This document shows, one piece after another, positions 53,165-62,117 of a DNA stretch of 64,000 nt. Below the pieces are notes generated by a model that was given only the letters and a program-made list of their open reading frames with translations, had not been told where the DNA came from and made no database searches. The first letter of the stretch is position 1. Each line of letters opens with the position of its first letter. Origin of the DNA: Macrocystis pyrifera. Lineage: Eukaryota; Sar; Phaeophyceae; Laminariales; Laminariaceae. Where the stretch lies: contig JASSKH010000020.1 in NCBI GenBank assembly GCA_031763025.1, positions 9,546,528 through 9,610,527 on the forward strand. Reading direction: 5' to 3'. The position numbers and the translations under genes were made by a program.

Positions 53165-54245
53165 ATGTCCGGTAAGATGGTTTGGTTGAACCACAGTCTC
53201 TACGGCTTGAAGCAAGGGTTGAGATCGTGGCACAATCACTTGGTGATGCACATGGAGAGTGTTGGATTTGAGCAGTGCTCCGCAGAAGCATGTGTTTTGC
53301 GTTTCATAGATTCGGGGCCGGTTTCCATAGTAACACTAGTACATGTGGATGACTTATTAGCGGTGGGGTGGAAGCAGGGATGTGACCAGTTGGTTCTGTG
53401 GTGACTTGAATCGAACTGTCTCGATCAAGAATCTTGGCGAGTTGAGTTGGTGTGTTGGATGCCGATTTTCCGTGGACTCGGGTGCTGGTAGGATGATGAT
53501 TTTGCCGCAATCCTTCGCTGAAAACACAGCTGCCGAATTAAATGTCAACTCGACGAGGACGACTCCGCTCGCAGCAGGCCTAGAACTCGAAGGGTTTGAT
53601 GTGACTGAACCGGAGGGCGACTGGCCATTTCGTAAGTTAGTTTGGTGCATGATGTGGCTTGGAAGCCAGACGCGACCGGATGTCTCGAACGCTGTCCGAG
53701 CGGTAGCTAGGGATACATGCTCGCTGAAGGAAAATCACTGGAGAGCAGCGATCGGTAGTTTAGAGCGCGTGTCTTGCAGTTGCGATCTCGGCATTCCGTT
53801 TCAGAGAGGCAGCGGCCTTGAGCTGGCAGCGGTTGCTTACGCGAACTATGCCAGCAAAGCCACGGACAGGAGGTCCGTCGCAGGTAAGGTTATCACATGC
53901 GCAGGTGCCTGCGTGTGCTGTTCTCGCGGACGCAGAAAGGTGTCACGCTTTCGACCACCGAGGCAAAATATGTAACCATGACAGACACAATCAAACAGGT
54001 GATTTTCGTGCGGTATGTGTGGAGTTTCATTAGTTTGGGTTCCGGGCTTTGGTTCCCCTTCTATCAGGGTTTTCGAGGATAACAAGGGGGCGATTCAGTT
54101 GGCGAAGAGCCTGGCGCGCACCTAAAACTCGAAGCACATGGATGCCAGGCACCATTTTCTGATAGAGCGTGTACTGCTGGGAGAGTTTGACGTAGTCCAC
54201 ATAGAGTCTGGGAAGCAACGGGTAGACTTCCTCACGGAACCACAC
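53165..54245 (+). pseudogene. Copia reverse transcriptase / RNase H remnant
   Basis: WLNHSLYGLKQGLRSWHNHL and VHVDDLLAVG (about 53,185-53,365) are the copia reverse transcriptase end, with the DD of motif C intact. Another frame gives KNLGELSWCVGCRF and LGSQTRPDVSNAVRAVAR. The RNase H part shows YANYASKATDRRSVAG (about 53,838), then, after another shift, FEDNKGAIQLAKSLART (54,070 on) and KHMDARHHFLIERVLLGEFD. The frame ends near 54,240. Confidence 0.75.
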
Positions 54246-54640
54246 TGTACATCGTATTTCCGTCACCACCGCAATTTTCTAGTTCTTTTCTGATATTTTC
54301 CTGGTGGATTGTGATATAGTTTTTCAAAGGAGGACCAGATTTTCTGGTGGAATTTATATTATGTTTCTGGTGGATGTGGTATAGTAGTATCTTGCGCGGG
54401 GACGGGCTTTTTCTGTAGATTTTTATGATACATGTTCCTGGGGAATTTTCTGGTAATTTTCGGATGGATAATTGACATGTTTCCAACTGCCTGTAAAGGG
54501 ACTTTGTTTTAGTACGGATAGTTGGAGTTAGTCAGTTGAAAGACATGACGCTGTGCCTTCATGATTCCGATCAAGAGGACTGTTGGTGGTGATTCGGAGA
54601 TCGACATGAATCTGTTGTGGATCGCTAAGGAAGTATATAT
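54246..54640. other. No gene; TTTTCTGGTGGA-rich segment
   Basis: The words TTTTCTGGT and CTGGTGGA recur several times between 54,270 and 54,470. It directly follows the Copia RNase H and could hold a decayed 3' LTR, but I find no matching 5' copy. Confidence 0.4.
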
Positions 54641-55732
54641 GCGCACCCTGGACAATATACAATGCCCCCGGCAATAGCAATATAATATGGTGCAATGGAC
54701 GGGTCTACTGTCGTCGGCAACGTCTACCGATTGACCCGTTCCTCGACATATTGTCGTCGTTAATGTCTATCGATAGATTACGTCCCCAACATATTGTTCA
54801 GGCAGGAGTGTGCTGAAGTACCTGGGTTGAAAGATATTGTCACCGACAATGAATGCCTGTCGACGGATTGCAAAATCCCTTCCGGTCCCCAGTGGCTATC
54901 GATGAACACATTTCTTGTCTATTGTGAAAGGCAATAATGGCTATCGATAGATAAGTTTCTGAATCTTTTGTGACCAGCAATGGCTACCGATAAAACCTTT
55001 TCTAATCCATTGTGGCCGGCGATTGCTATCGATGGACACCATTTAGAATCTGTTGTGGTGGACAATGTCTATCGATGGACGCCTATTTCCACACTTACAA
55101 TGCACTCTGATTTATTAAGCAATGCAATATTGTGCGCCGCAGCCATGTCATATTTGGCAACTTGTTTTCCACGAGATAAAATCTCATTCTCATCGCAAAG
55201 GCAATTCTCGATTAGGAAAATCGGGTACGCGATGTGTACAACAGTAGTAACCATCGCCATCCGCGATAGACAATTAAACGCGCTTCTAAAAAAGACTATT
55301 GCCTCGCGTATATTGTGGGATGAGTGCAAAATATTCTCGAGATGGCTATCGATGGATAGCTTGTACAATCTGTTGTGGCCGGGAATGGTCATCGATAGAC
55401 ATCTCGCACAATCTATTGTGGCCGGCAACGGCCATCGATAGACACATCGCACAATCTATTGTGGCCGGCAACGGCGATCGATCGACGTCTCGCACAATCT
55501 ATTGTGGCCAGCAATGGCTATCGATAGACATCTCGCAGTCTATTGTGGCCTGCAATGACCATCGATCGACGAAGTTCACCATCTGAGATCATGTTGTGTT
55601 CGACAACGTCCATCGATCGATGCCTTCCACAATCTATTGTCGCAGACAACACACATACATCGATAGGTTCACCCCTCGTCTGGTGTCGAAGCAACAGACT
55701 ATTGTTGTGTCCACTACTGTCCAGAGCGCGGA
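54641..55732. mobile_element. TIR element E, short copy (inverted)
   Basis: Ends GCGCACCCTGGACAAT and CTGTCCAGAGCGC match the ends of the long copy at 22,624-25,486. Internal landmarks occur in reverse order and complement: the CCCGTCCATTGCACC-type end, CAGGTACTTCAGCACAC, satellite array 3, the TGCGCCGCAGCCATG region, GAGATAAAATCTCATTCTCA and satellite array 1 (55,330-55,640, 43-bp units with CTATCGATAG). It lacks the 1.5-kb interior block present in the long copy. Confidence 0.75.
55330..55640 (+). repeat. 43-bp satellite array in the short E copy
   Basis: Units read ATCGATAGACATCTCGCACA ATCTATTGTGGCCGGCAA and repeat about seven times. It is the reverse complement of the array at 22.69-23.13 kb. 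Confidence 0.85.
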
Positions 55733-55811
55733 ATAGTCAATGATTATACTTTATTTCTACCGATCCACCGGAGCATAAAAAATAAAATAAAATAAAATAG
55801 ACAAGATGATG

Positions 55812-56125
55812 GGTGATGGCTTTTATAACTTGGCGAAGAGGGTCCGTCGGAATAGTTGGTGGGAAGTTATACTTCCTTCGCTCGTATGATGTCAAGGAAG
55901 CATCCGCTTATCATTGTACTAAAGTACATACTCGTGTGTTTTCGTGTGAGCTGCGTGAGCTCCTACTACGGGGGACCATAATTCATAGGACCATATATTG
56001 TTAGTAAGAACAGTGAAATATATAGGTTTTAATGTATACCATAGGTCCTATTAACCATGGACCCCTGTAATAGGACCTCTTGATCGTTCTCGACTGATAC
56101 CAGTCCGAGCCGAAGACCCTTCCAT
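55812..56125 (+). repeat. LINE 3' region copy, split by MITE A
   Basis: Matches 48,805-49,010 from TTATAACTTGGCGAAGAGGG to CTTGATCGTTCTCGACTG. A family A MITE at 55,964-56,072 interrupts it between GTGAGCTCC and GGACCTCTTGATCG. Confidence 0.65.
55964..56072 (-). mobile_element. MITE family A, copy 22
   Basis: TA, CTACGGGGGACCATAATTCA, minus core, TTAACCATGGACCCCTGTAA, TA. It interrupts the LINE 3' repeat; the uninterrupted version is at 48.96 kb. Confidence 0.85.
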
Positions 56126-56149
56126 TACGGCACGAGGACGAGGCACAGC

Positions 56150-56340
56150 TCTGTAGGCAGCGCCCGCATTTATTTGCCGTACGGTAGGTGATTGCCCAAA
56201 GGACTAAGGGAAGGAGGGCAACAGGAGAATCCTGAAGTAGAAAATAACCCGACCAAGGGAATGGGGGCAGGGGGGTCAACGAGAGGAGGAGGAGTGTAAG
56301 GGAAAGCGCGGTGGACGGAAGTAGGAAGGATATATACGTG
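56150..56340 (+). repeat. Short segment related to 15.99-16.10 kb, inverted
   Basis: GGAGGGCAACAGGAGAATCC, AATAACCCGACCAAGGGAAT and GAGGAGGAGGAGTGTAAGGG are the inverse of a segment within the LINE tail fragment at 15.99-16.10 kb. Probably more LINE-derived sequence. Confidence 0.45.
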
Positions 56341-56470
56341 TACGGCACAAAGGGTAGCAAAAAGCACCAGGGCGACTATTAACAGCAGTGGGTGGAACAT
56401 GTCTGTGATTTTCATGCCGTCAAATGCTGCAGCTGGTTCGAACGTATTCTGGCTTCGTTTTTTAAGGGTG

Positions 56471-57312
56471 TTTGCCAAAATCAGGTATACCTGGCCACTT
56501 TCGTGCCAAAAACAGTTACACACTGAAATCAAGTACAAAACACACACCAGGAGCCCTGCTATTGGCCAAGCTGACATTGTAACTGATTTTGGCACGAAAA
56601 GGCCAAGGTACACCTGATTTTTTCTACTGTTTAGCTTTCACTGTTCAACTGATTTTGGCCAACTTTGAACCAATCAGAGAGGCCATACGTACACTGTTTT
56701 CTCTCTCCGTATGCGTCTGCCCTCCCTCGGTTGAAATTCTTCTGTATTGACGTATAAACTCTGTACTCGTACGTCGTACGTAAAAGTACGTATATACATG
56801 CAATGCATACATGCGTACGCTGGTTTCACTTTTTCTCCTTTGGGGTGTGCGATGTGCTTCAGTTAGTTGTTGTGTGTACTCTGTTGTCTTCTATTGTTCA
56901 CGGCAGTCTTTACAGCACCATGGACACTCGGCGTTTCGTCTGCACCACCCCGCGTCGAGGTGGTCTCAGGTTTGGTACGGCAAGATAGTTTCGTGCCGAG
57001 CAGGCGGTTCCGCGAGGGCGGTCTGGAAGCTTTATAGCTGTCAAAGGGGGGGGGGCGCCATAGTAAATACTCTTGGCGCTCCCGCCGTGGAGAAACAAAC
57101 GAAACATATTAATAGTGCCTCATTGCAGGTCCAAGTGGAGCCCGTGGTACCTACACCCTGAAGAAAACAAAACAATTCAGATTTTGCATTCTTTTTTTTT
57201 TTCCGGATTGTCACGGACACCACACCGCTCGTGGCGCGCGTTTATTACTTGGTTTTAGCATGTACCTGATTTTGGCTCAAACGGATCAGGTATCCTGATT
57301 TTGGCATTTGCC
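56471..57312 (+). mobile_element. TIR element G, copy 1
   Basis: Left end TTTGCCAAAATCAGGTATAC and right end ATCCTGATTTTGGCATTTG are inverse of each other over about 20 bases. The 10-mer TGATTTTGGC or its inverse is repeated inside (near 56,586, 56,647, 57,267), as subterminal sites often are in DNA transposons. Most of its right two thirds recurs inverted at 60,658-61,245, and its left part directly at 61,845-62,095. A G run with CGCCATAGTAAATACTC lies at 57,046-57,072. Frames of up to 116 codons overlap, without a domain. Non-autonomous. Confidence 0.6.
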
Positions 57313-57423
57313 CTTTATTTTCTTTTTTTTTTTGCGCTTTGGTCCTCAGTGATTCGCTCATATTACAGCAGTAGTAGTTTCTTCAAGGTTTCCTGCCTTG
57401 TTATCTTTCTGTTTTCTTGTCCT

Positions 57424-57520
57424 TTAACCCCTTTAGTACCGCAGTCCCGATTTGGGGACGAACCATTCTAATTCCAAGTGATTTGTCCCCAAAACGGGAC
57501 TGCGGTACGAAAAGGGTTAA
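57424..57520. mobile_element. MITE family B (piggyBac-like), best preserved copy
   Basis: TTAACCCCTTTAGTACCGCA and GTCCCGATTTGGGGACGAAC on the left mirror GTCCCCAAAACGGGACTGCG and GTACGAAAAGGGTTAA on the right: an almost perfect 97-bp palindrome with TTAA at both ends. No coding capacity. Confidence 0.8.
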
Positions 57521-57539
57521 GCCAGGAGTCTTCTGTCTT

Positions 57540-57990
57540 GTGTCGTACCACGTGCGTGCGTGACGAGCCTGGTTCGTTTTGTTTTGTATTGTCTGACGCA
57601 TCCTTTCCGGGGGTGCGGCACGGTTAACGGAAGCAGGACGAAAACGGCAGACAGGGTAGCAAGGTACCACGCCGAATAGTAGATAGAACCGGTTTATGCT
57701 ACTCGTACAACAAACTGGGCGGCTGACGCTGCTCTTAGCTTGTTCATGTGCTTGGGTTTGCCTGCTATTTCCCTTGGTTCCTGTTCACTCTGCTCACTGC
57801 ATGGAAATGTAGTATCTCTTTGGCGTAGTTTTGTGACCATACAGGTTGTAACTCTCTACAAGCAGTAGGATTGAAGAATCGGCAAGGACACTGGTTGTGC
57901 TGGATGTTGACGGGTAAAATGAGCGTTATACCAAGTGAAGAACAACACGAACTGGATACGACAGGAACGACATGCCAGGTACACATTGTA

Positions 57991-58037
<47 letters not shown>

Positions 58038-58700
58038 TCTTCACATTAAACCGTTCTTTCTACCCGTCGACATCCAGCACAGCCAGTGTCCGTGCCGATT
58101 CTTCAAACCTAGAGAGATACAAGTTCTGTGGTCACAAAGCTACGCCAAAGAAATACTACGTTGCCACGTATGTAATGCAATGCCATGCCATCATACTGCG
58201 TACGACAGGCACGACATACCCATTCCATGACCTAGAGAAACAAAATCGAAACAAAGAGAAAAAACAAAAACAAAAACAAAGACAATTCGAAAGAGAAAAG
58301 AAACAAAAAAAAAGAACAAAAATATACCTGGTATATGTATATACTTCAGTATAGCAACAAACCATCGTACCCCCGCTTAGGGGACGTGGCAGACACTTGA
58401 AAAGAACGAGCTGGAAAAAAAAAAAAAGAAGAAAACACCACTAGTCGTCAACAGAGTAAGACTAAGAACCAAGGGATAATAACAGGCAAACCAAACAAAG
58501 CACAAGGCATGCTCCAGCAGTTTATGGTACGAGTAGCACAGACAGGGTCTCCCTGCTGGCCCGCCTGGTACCTTGCTGCCCCGTCTGCCGCCATCGTCCA
58601 GCGTTCGTCAACTATGCCCGGCCCCTCGGCGTCAGACAGTACGAAACAAGCAAAGCAGGCTCGTCATCCACCAACGCCACACGACTCCTTCAATATGAAA
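57540..58700. repeat. Large foldback of family C
   Basis: The right arm (58,030-58,700) is the 660-bp repeat also found at 15,118-15,780. The left arm (57,540-57,930) is its inverse, lacking the middle A-rich block: CCTGGTTCGTTTTGTTTTGT, TAGCAAGGTACCA, TTGCCTGCTATTTCCCTTGG, then GTTGTGCTGGATGTTGACGG. The centre holds a (TTG)n run at about 57,988-58,036. Transcribed, it would form a long hairpin. Confidence 0.7.
57988..58036 (+). repeat. (TTG)n microsatellite, about 15 units
   Basis: Uninterrupted GTT triplets at the hinge of the family C foldback. A shorter GTTGTTGTCGTTGTTGCTG run sits at the corresponding place near 61,240. Confidence 0.9.
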
Positions 58701-60434
58701 GAGGTGAAACTAAGAAAATAATACAAAAATATGAAAGAGGAGATATGGCAGAAGTTAAGATCAAGGTTGCGCAAAGCATTTTCATAACACAGAGCTGGAG
58801 ATATTATAACATATACTATACATAAAATTACAGCAGTGATATTATTAACAGATGGAATTGATGAAAACCGAAGCACAGCTCGAAACAGAAAAAAAAAAAC
58901 CACCTTCGAGGCGGTCGCAGCAGTTTGTGGTACGAGTGGCATAGACGGGTACTGCCCAGTCTGAGTAGTCAGCCTGGTAATATTTACTTTTTTGCTCTAT
59001 AATCAAGTAATGCCGTCTCCTCCCTGCTTTCGTCAACCATGCAAGTAAACAAAAAAAGTCAAAGACTTCGTTCACAACGACAGCAGGAAGGGACCTTTGG
59101 GAAGGAACAAAAAAAAAAGACTCGCGTAGGTTGATGGCATGCTGCGTGGGTTGATGGCTGCTGCAAAACAAAACGTCTGCTCCTGCTCGACGTACGTACC
59201 AGGGTAACCATGGGGGACGTGATCTCCCTAATAGATATCCACCACCCATAAATGCGCAGTTTGCTGCGGTACTACTCCATACTACTGCTGTGACGACAGG
59301 GTATTGGTGTAAGGCTCGCTAACTGCCTGAAATGTATGCAATGAAAGGATCATCCCCTACTCCCAGGGAGGTGTAGGCCTACAAAAAACTACGCTAACAC
59401 ACCGCTCGCAAGTAAACACGTCACATCGAACCGCACTTGCAATCAGTTCGTTTTTCAGGCAACCAAGACGCCTCCTCTCATCATCACGGTGAGTTTGTCT
59501 AGTGGTCGACGTAAACAACGAACCTGCCTATTAATAGTGTTCCTTGCGCATCTGTGTAATAAATATCTGGAGGTGCTTAGGTGGCGTTCAGTGCAAGCAA
59601 ACGCTGATGGCTTGGCATGGTAGTGTATTGTATATTCTCCATACTGAAAACCCGATTGCGTCCCGTTTACTACTACTTGCTGGTGGTGCTGTCTGTCTAC
59701 TTTCACCACTTCTGTACCATGAAAAGCTTTCAATACAATGCTATTGCGTGTGTCGGTGACTTCAGAGCTAATAGTATGTATCTAATGATACACCTCGTAC
59801 CTAATAATTCAGCCGGAAAAAATCAGTACGTGCATCGAGTGTTCTGGATGCCGACTGACTGGTGGCAAAAACGGGAACAGACACAACACACAGCGCAGTC
59901 GCCGGGCGTTTATCCGTGTTCGTTGTGCGACATGCCGGGGTGTGGTATCTACAAGACAACCCCCCGTCGGTCTGTACGCATTTGAACACGTTCACAACAC
60001 TGCCTACCGTATACAGACAAAACACTGCTGTACGATGCGGCCGTGTACCAGGTACCAGGTAGTAGGCAACAAGTTAATACGTGCCCTTCGACTTCGTCGT
60101 CGAGCAAGGGGTGTCACGGCTCACACCTTCGCCCCGTCCGCACCAGCCGGGGCAGCGGCAAACGAAACTTCCACCAGCCCACCTCCTGGCGCTTCCTGCG
60201 TAAATATTGCCCCTGCTGTCGTACGGCGGCACGTCGTCTATCTCTATCTCAACATGGTTTAAAGTATTCGGGTTGCTGATGTGCGTGTTGTGGATATCGT
60301 ATCCAGTACTCATAGGTACGATGCCATGACATCTCTTTTGGTCTACTCTCCCGTTTTCATGACGATGTATTACCTGGGTTTCATGTGTGGGATCGTTTAG
60401 TGACTGACGAGCTTGTACGAGTGTGGTCTGTATC
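58701..60434. other. No gene recognised
   Basis: A-rich to about 58.9 kb, then ordinary composition. A plus frame of 122 codons (59,617-59,985) and minus frames of 92-147 codons are open, without domains. Two overlapping TACCAGGTA words sit at 60,046-60,061. Confidence 0.4.
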
Positions 60435-60520
60435 AATAAATAGGAGGAAGAGTCGGCACGGACACTGGGCGTGCTGGATATGGACGGATGGAAATGACGG
60501 TTTTCTGTCAAGAACACGCT
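60435..60520 (-). repeat. Foldback family C arm fragment
   Basis: GGAAGAGTCGGCACGGACAC, GGGCGTGCTGGATATGGACG and TGACGGTTTTCTGTCAAGAA match the central part of the arm. Confidence 0.55.
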
Positions 60521-60531
60521 TGCTTCCCGGC

Positions 60532-60649
60532 AATTACGGGGGAATATGGTAAACAGGACGTACGGTAAAAAAAAAAACCATATATATATATATACCGTAT
60601 GTTGCTAATAATATTTGGTTCTATTTACTATGTACAGTTCCCCGTAATA
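60532..60649 (+). mobile_element. MITE family A, copy 23
   Basis: AATTACGGGGGAATATGGTA, plus core with an expanded TATATATATATA tract, TTACTATGTACAGTTCCCCG and TAATA. The right arm has a small insertion (ACA). Confidence 0.75.
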
Positions 60650-60657
60650 GTAAAAAA

Positions 60658-61245
60658 AATGGCAAATGCCAAAATCAGGTGTACCTGATCCGTTTGAGCC
60701 AAAGTCAGGTATATACTACAACCAAGTAAACAAAGCGCGCCAAGAGCGGTGTCATGTCCATGACAATCCGGAGAAAAAAGAATGCGCCTAAAGCATTAAG
60801 CGTGCCACAAAGCATTAAGCGTGCCACATGGCCTCCAAAATCTGAATTGCTTTGTTTTCTTCAGGGTGTAGGTACCACGGGCGGGCTCCACTTGGACCTG
60901 CATAGAGTCACTATTAATATGCTTCGTTTGTTTCGCCACGGCGGGAGCGCCAAGAGTATTTACTCTGGCACCCCCCCCCCCCGTTGACAACTTTAAAGCT
61001 TCCAGACCGTCCTCGCGGAACCGCCTGCTCGGCACGAAACTATCTTGCCGTACAAAACCCGAGACCACCTCGACTCGGGGTGGTGCAGACGAAACGCTGA
61101 GTGTCCATGGTGCTGTAAAGACTGCTGTGAACATGCATGGAAATCAACAGAGTACGCACAAGAACTATTAGGACACTCCCCAAAGGAGAAAAAGTGAAAC
61201 CAGCGTACGCATGTATGCGCATGAATATACGTACTTTTACGTTGT
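60658..61245 (-). mobile_element. TIR element G, copy 2, partial and inverted
   Basis: Starts with the G end (AAATGCCAAAATCAGGTGTA), then TCTGAATTGCTTTGTTTTCT, GTACCACGGGCGGGCTCCAC, GTTTCGCCACGGCGGGAGCG, a C run, CTCGCGGAACCGCCTGCTCG and CCATGGTGCTGTAAAGACTG, the inverse order of copy 1. The other end is lost: it runs into a TTG tract and a family C arm at about 61,245. Confidence 0.6.
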
Positions 61246-61261
61246 TGTCGTTGTTGCTGTT

Positions 61262-61800
61262 TTCTTCCGTTCTTTCTACCCGTCGACATCCAGCATAACC
61301 AGTGTCCGTGCCGATTCTTCAATCCTAGAGAGATACAAGTTCTGTGGTCACAAAGCTTTTTTTTTTTTGACTCACCACTTTCACTTTCCAGCCTAATTCG
61401 TAAGAGGTTGTACCCTCGACGACCTTCTGGACAAGCCGTGGTCACAGGTGTCTTGCCTTCTCCCCCCCGGTACGCGCCTTTATTTTTTATCGCGCATAGG
61501 GTTCAGCATTCCCACTGCTCGTCGATTTTCATCGAATGTAGCTAACTCACGCTCTCGCGCTTTCCGCTAGTCAATCTCTTTTACGCAAGAAAAAGCCCCG
61601 ACAAGCATGCACTCGGTGAGACTTGAACCCACGAAATTGATCTTGATAGGCACGCGGACCACCTACCAAGCCACCGGAGACGCCGGATCATCTACGCCAC
61701 AGAGGTAGAGATACTGCGTTGCCACGTATGCAATGCAATGCCATGTCATCATACGTACGACAGGCACGACATACACATTCCGTGACCTAGAGAAGCGAAA
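61262..61800 (+). repeat. Foldback family C copy split by a SINE
   Basis: The arm (TTCTTTCTACCCGTCGACAT to TGGTCACAAAGCT at 61,358) breaks off at the SINE tail and resumes at about 61,691 with ATCTACGCCACAGAGGTAGA, then GATACTGCGTTGCCACGTAT and GACAGGCACGACATACACAT, as in the uninterrupted copies at 15.2 and 58.1 kb. Confidence 0.7.
61359..61690 (-). mobile_element. tRNA-derived SINE, copy 3, with poly(A) tail
   Basis: On the minus strand the tRNA-like head starts near 61,686 (TCTCCGGTGGCTTGGTAGG, containing box A), with box B GGGTTCAAGTC at 61,620-61,631. A body of about 230 bp follows, and the element ends in ten A (plus-strand T run at about 61,359-61,368). It interrupts family C, which fixes its limits. 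Head, body and A tail identify a SINE; the parent tRNA cannot be told. Confidence 0.75.
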
Positions 61801-61844
61801 CGAAACAAAGAGAAAAAAAAACAAAACAAAAACGTAAACAAAAA

Positions 61845-62095
61845 CTGATTTTGGCACGAAAAGGCCAAGGTACACCTGATTTTTTCTACTCTGTCTAGCT
61901 TTCAACTGATTTTGGCCAACTTCGAACCGATCAGAGAGGCCATACGTACAGTACAAGGCAGTCTGTGTTTTCTCTCCGTATGCGTCCGCCCTCTACAAGG
62001 CAGTCTGTGTTTTCTCTCAGTATGCGTCTGCCCTCCCTCGGTTGAAATTCTTCTGTATTGACGTATAAACTCTGTACTACTACGTCGTACGTTTT
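61845..62095 (+). repeat. TIR element G fragment, direct copy of 56.58-56.78 kb
   Basis: TGATTTTGGCACGAAAAGGC, CAAGGTACACCTGATTTTTT, GATCAGAGAGGCCATACGTA and GTATTGACGTATAAACTCTG follow the same order as in G copy 1. A GGCAGTCTGTGTTTTCTCT segment is locally duplicated here only. Confidence 0.65.
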
Positions 62096-62117
62096 TTTTT
62101 TTTCTTTCTTGTTCTTT

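Larger units (their letters stand above)
49316..54245 (+). pseudogene. Copia-type retrotransposon remnant, plus strand
   Basis: Gag, protease, integrase, reverse transcriptase and RNase H appear in the Ty1/copia order over about 4.9 kb, all interrupted by stops and frameshifts. Gag lies at 49.3-50.6 kb, protease near 50.95 kb (VWVADSGATYH), integrase at 51.1-52.26 kb, reverse transcriptase at 53.17-53.4 kb and RNase H to 54.24 kb. The full order without long deletions makes this an old full-length insertion. LTRs were not recognised at either side. Unlike the gypsy element it is plainly dead. Confidence 0.8.
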
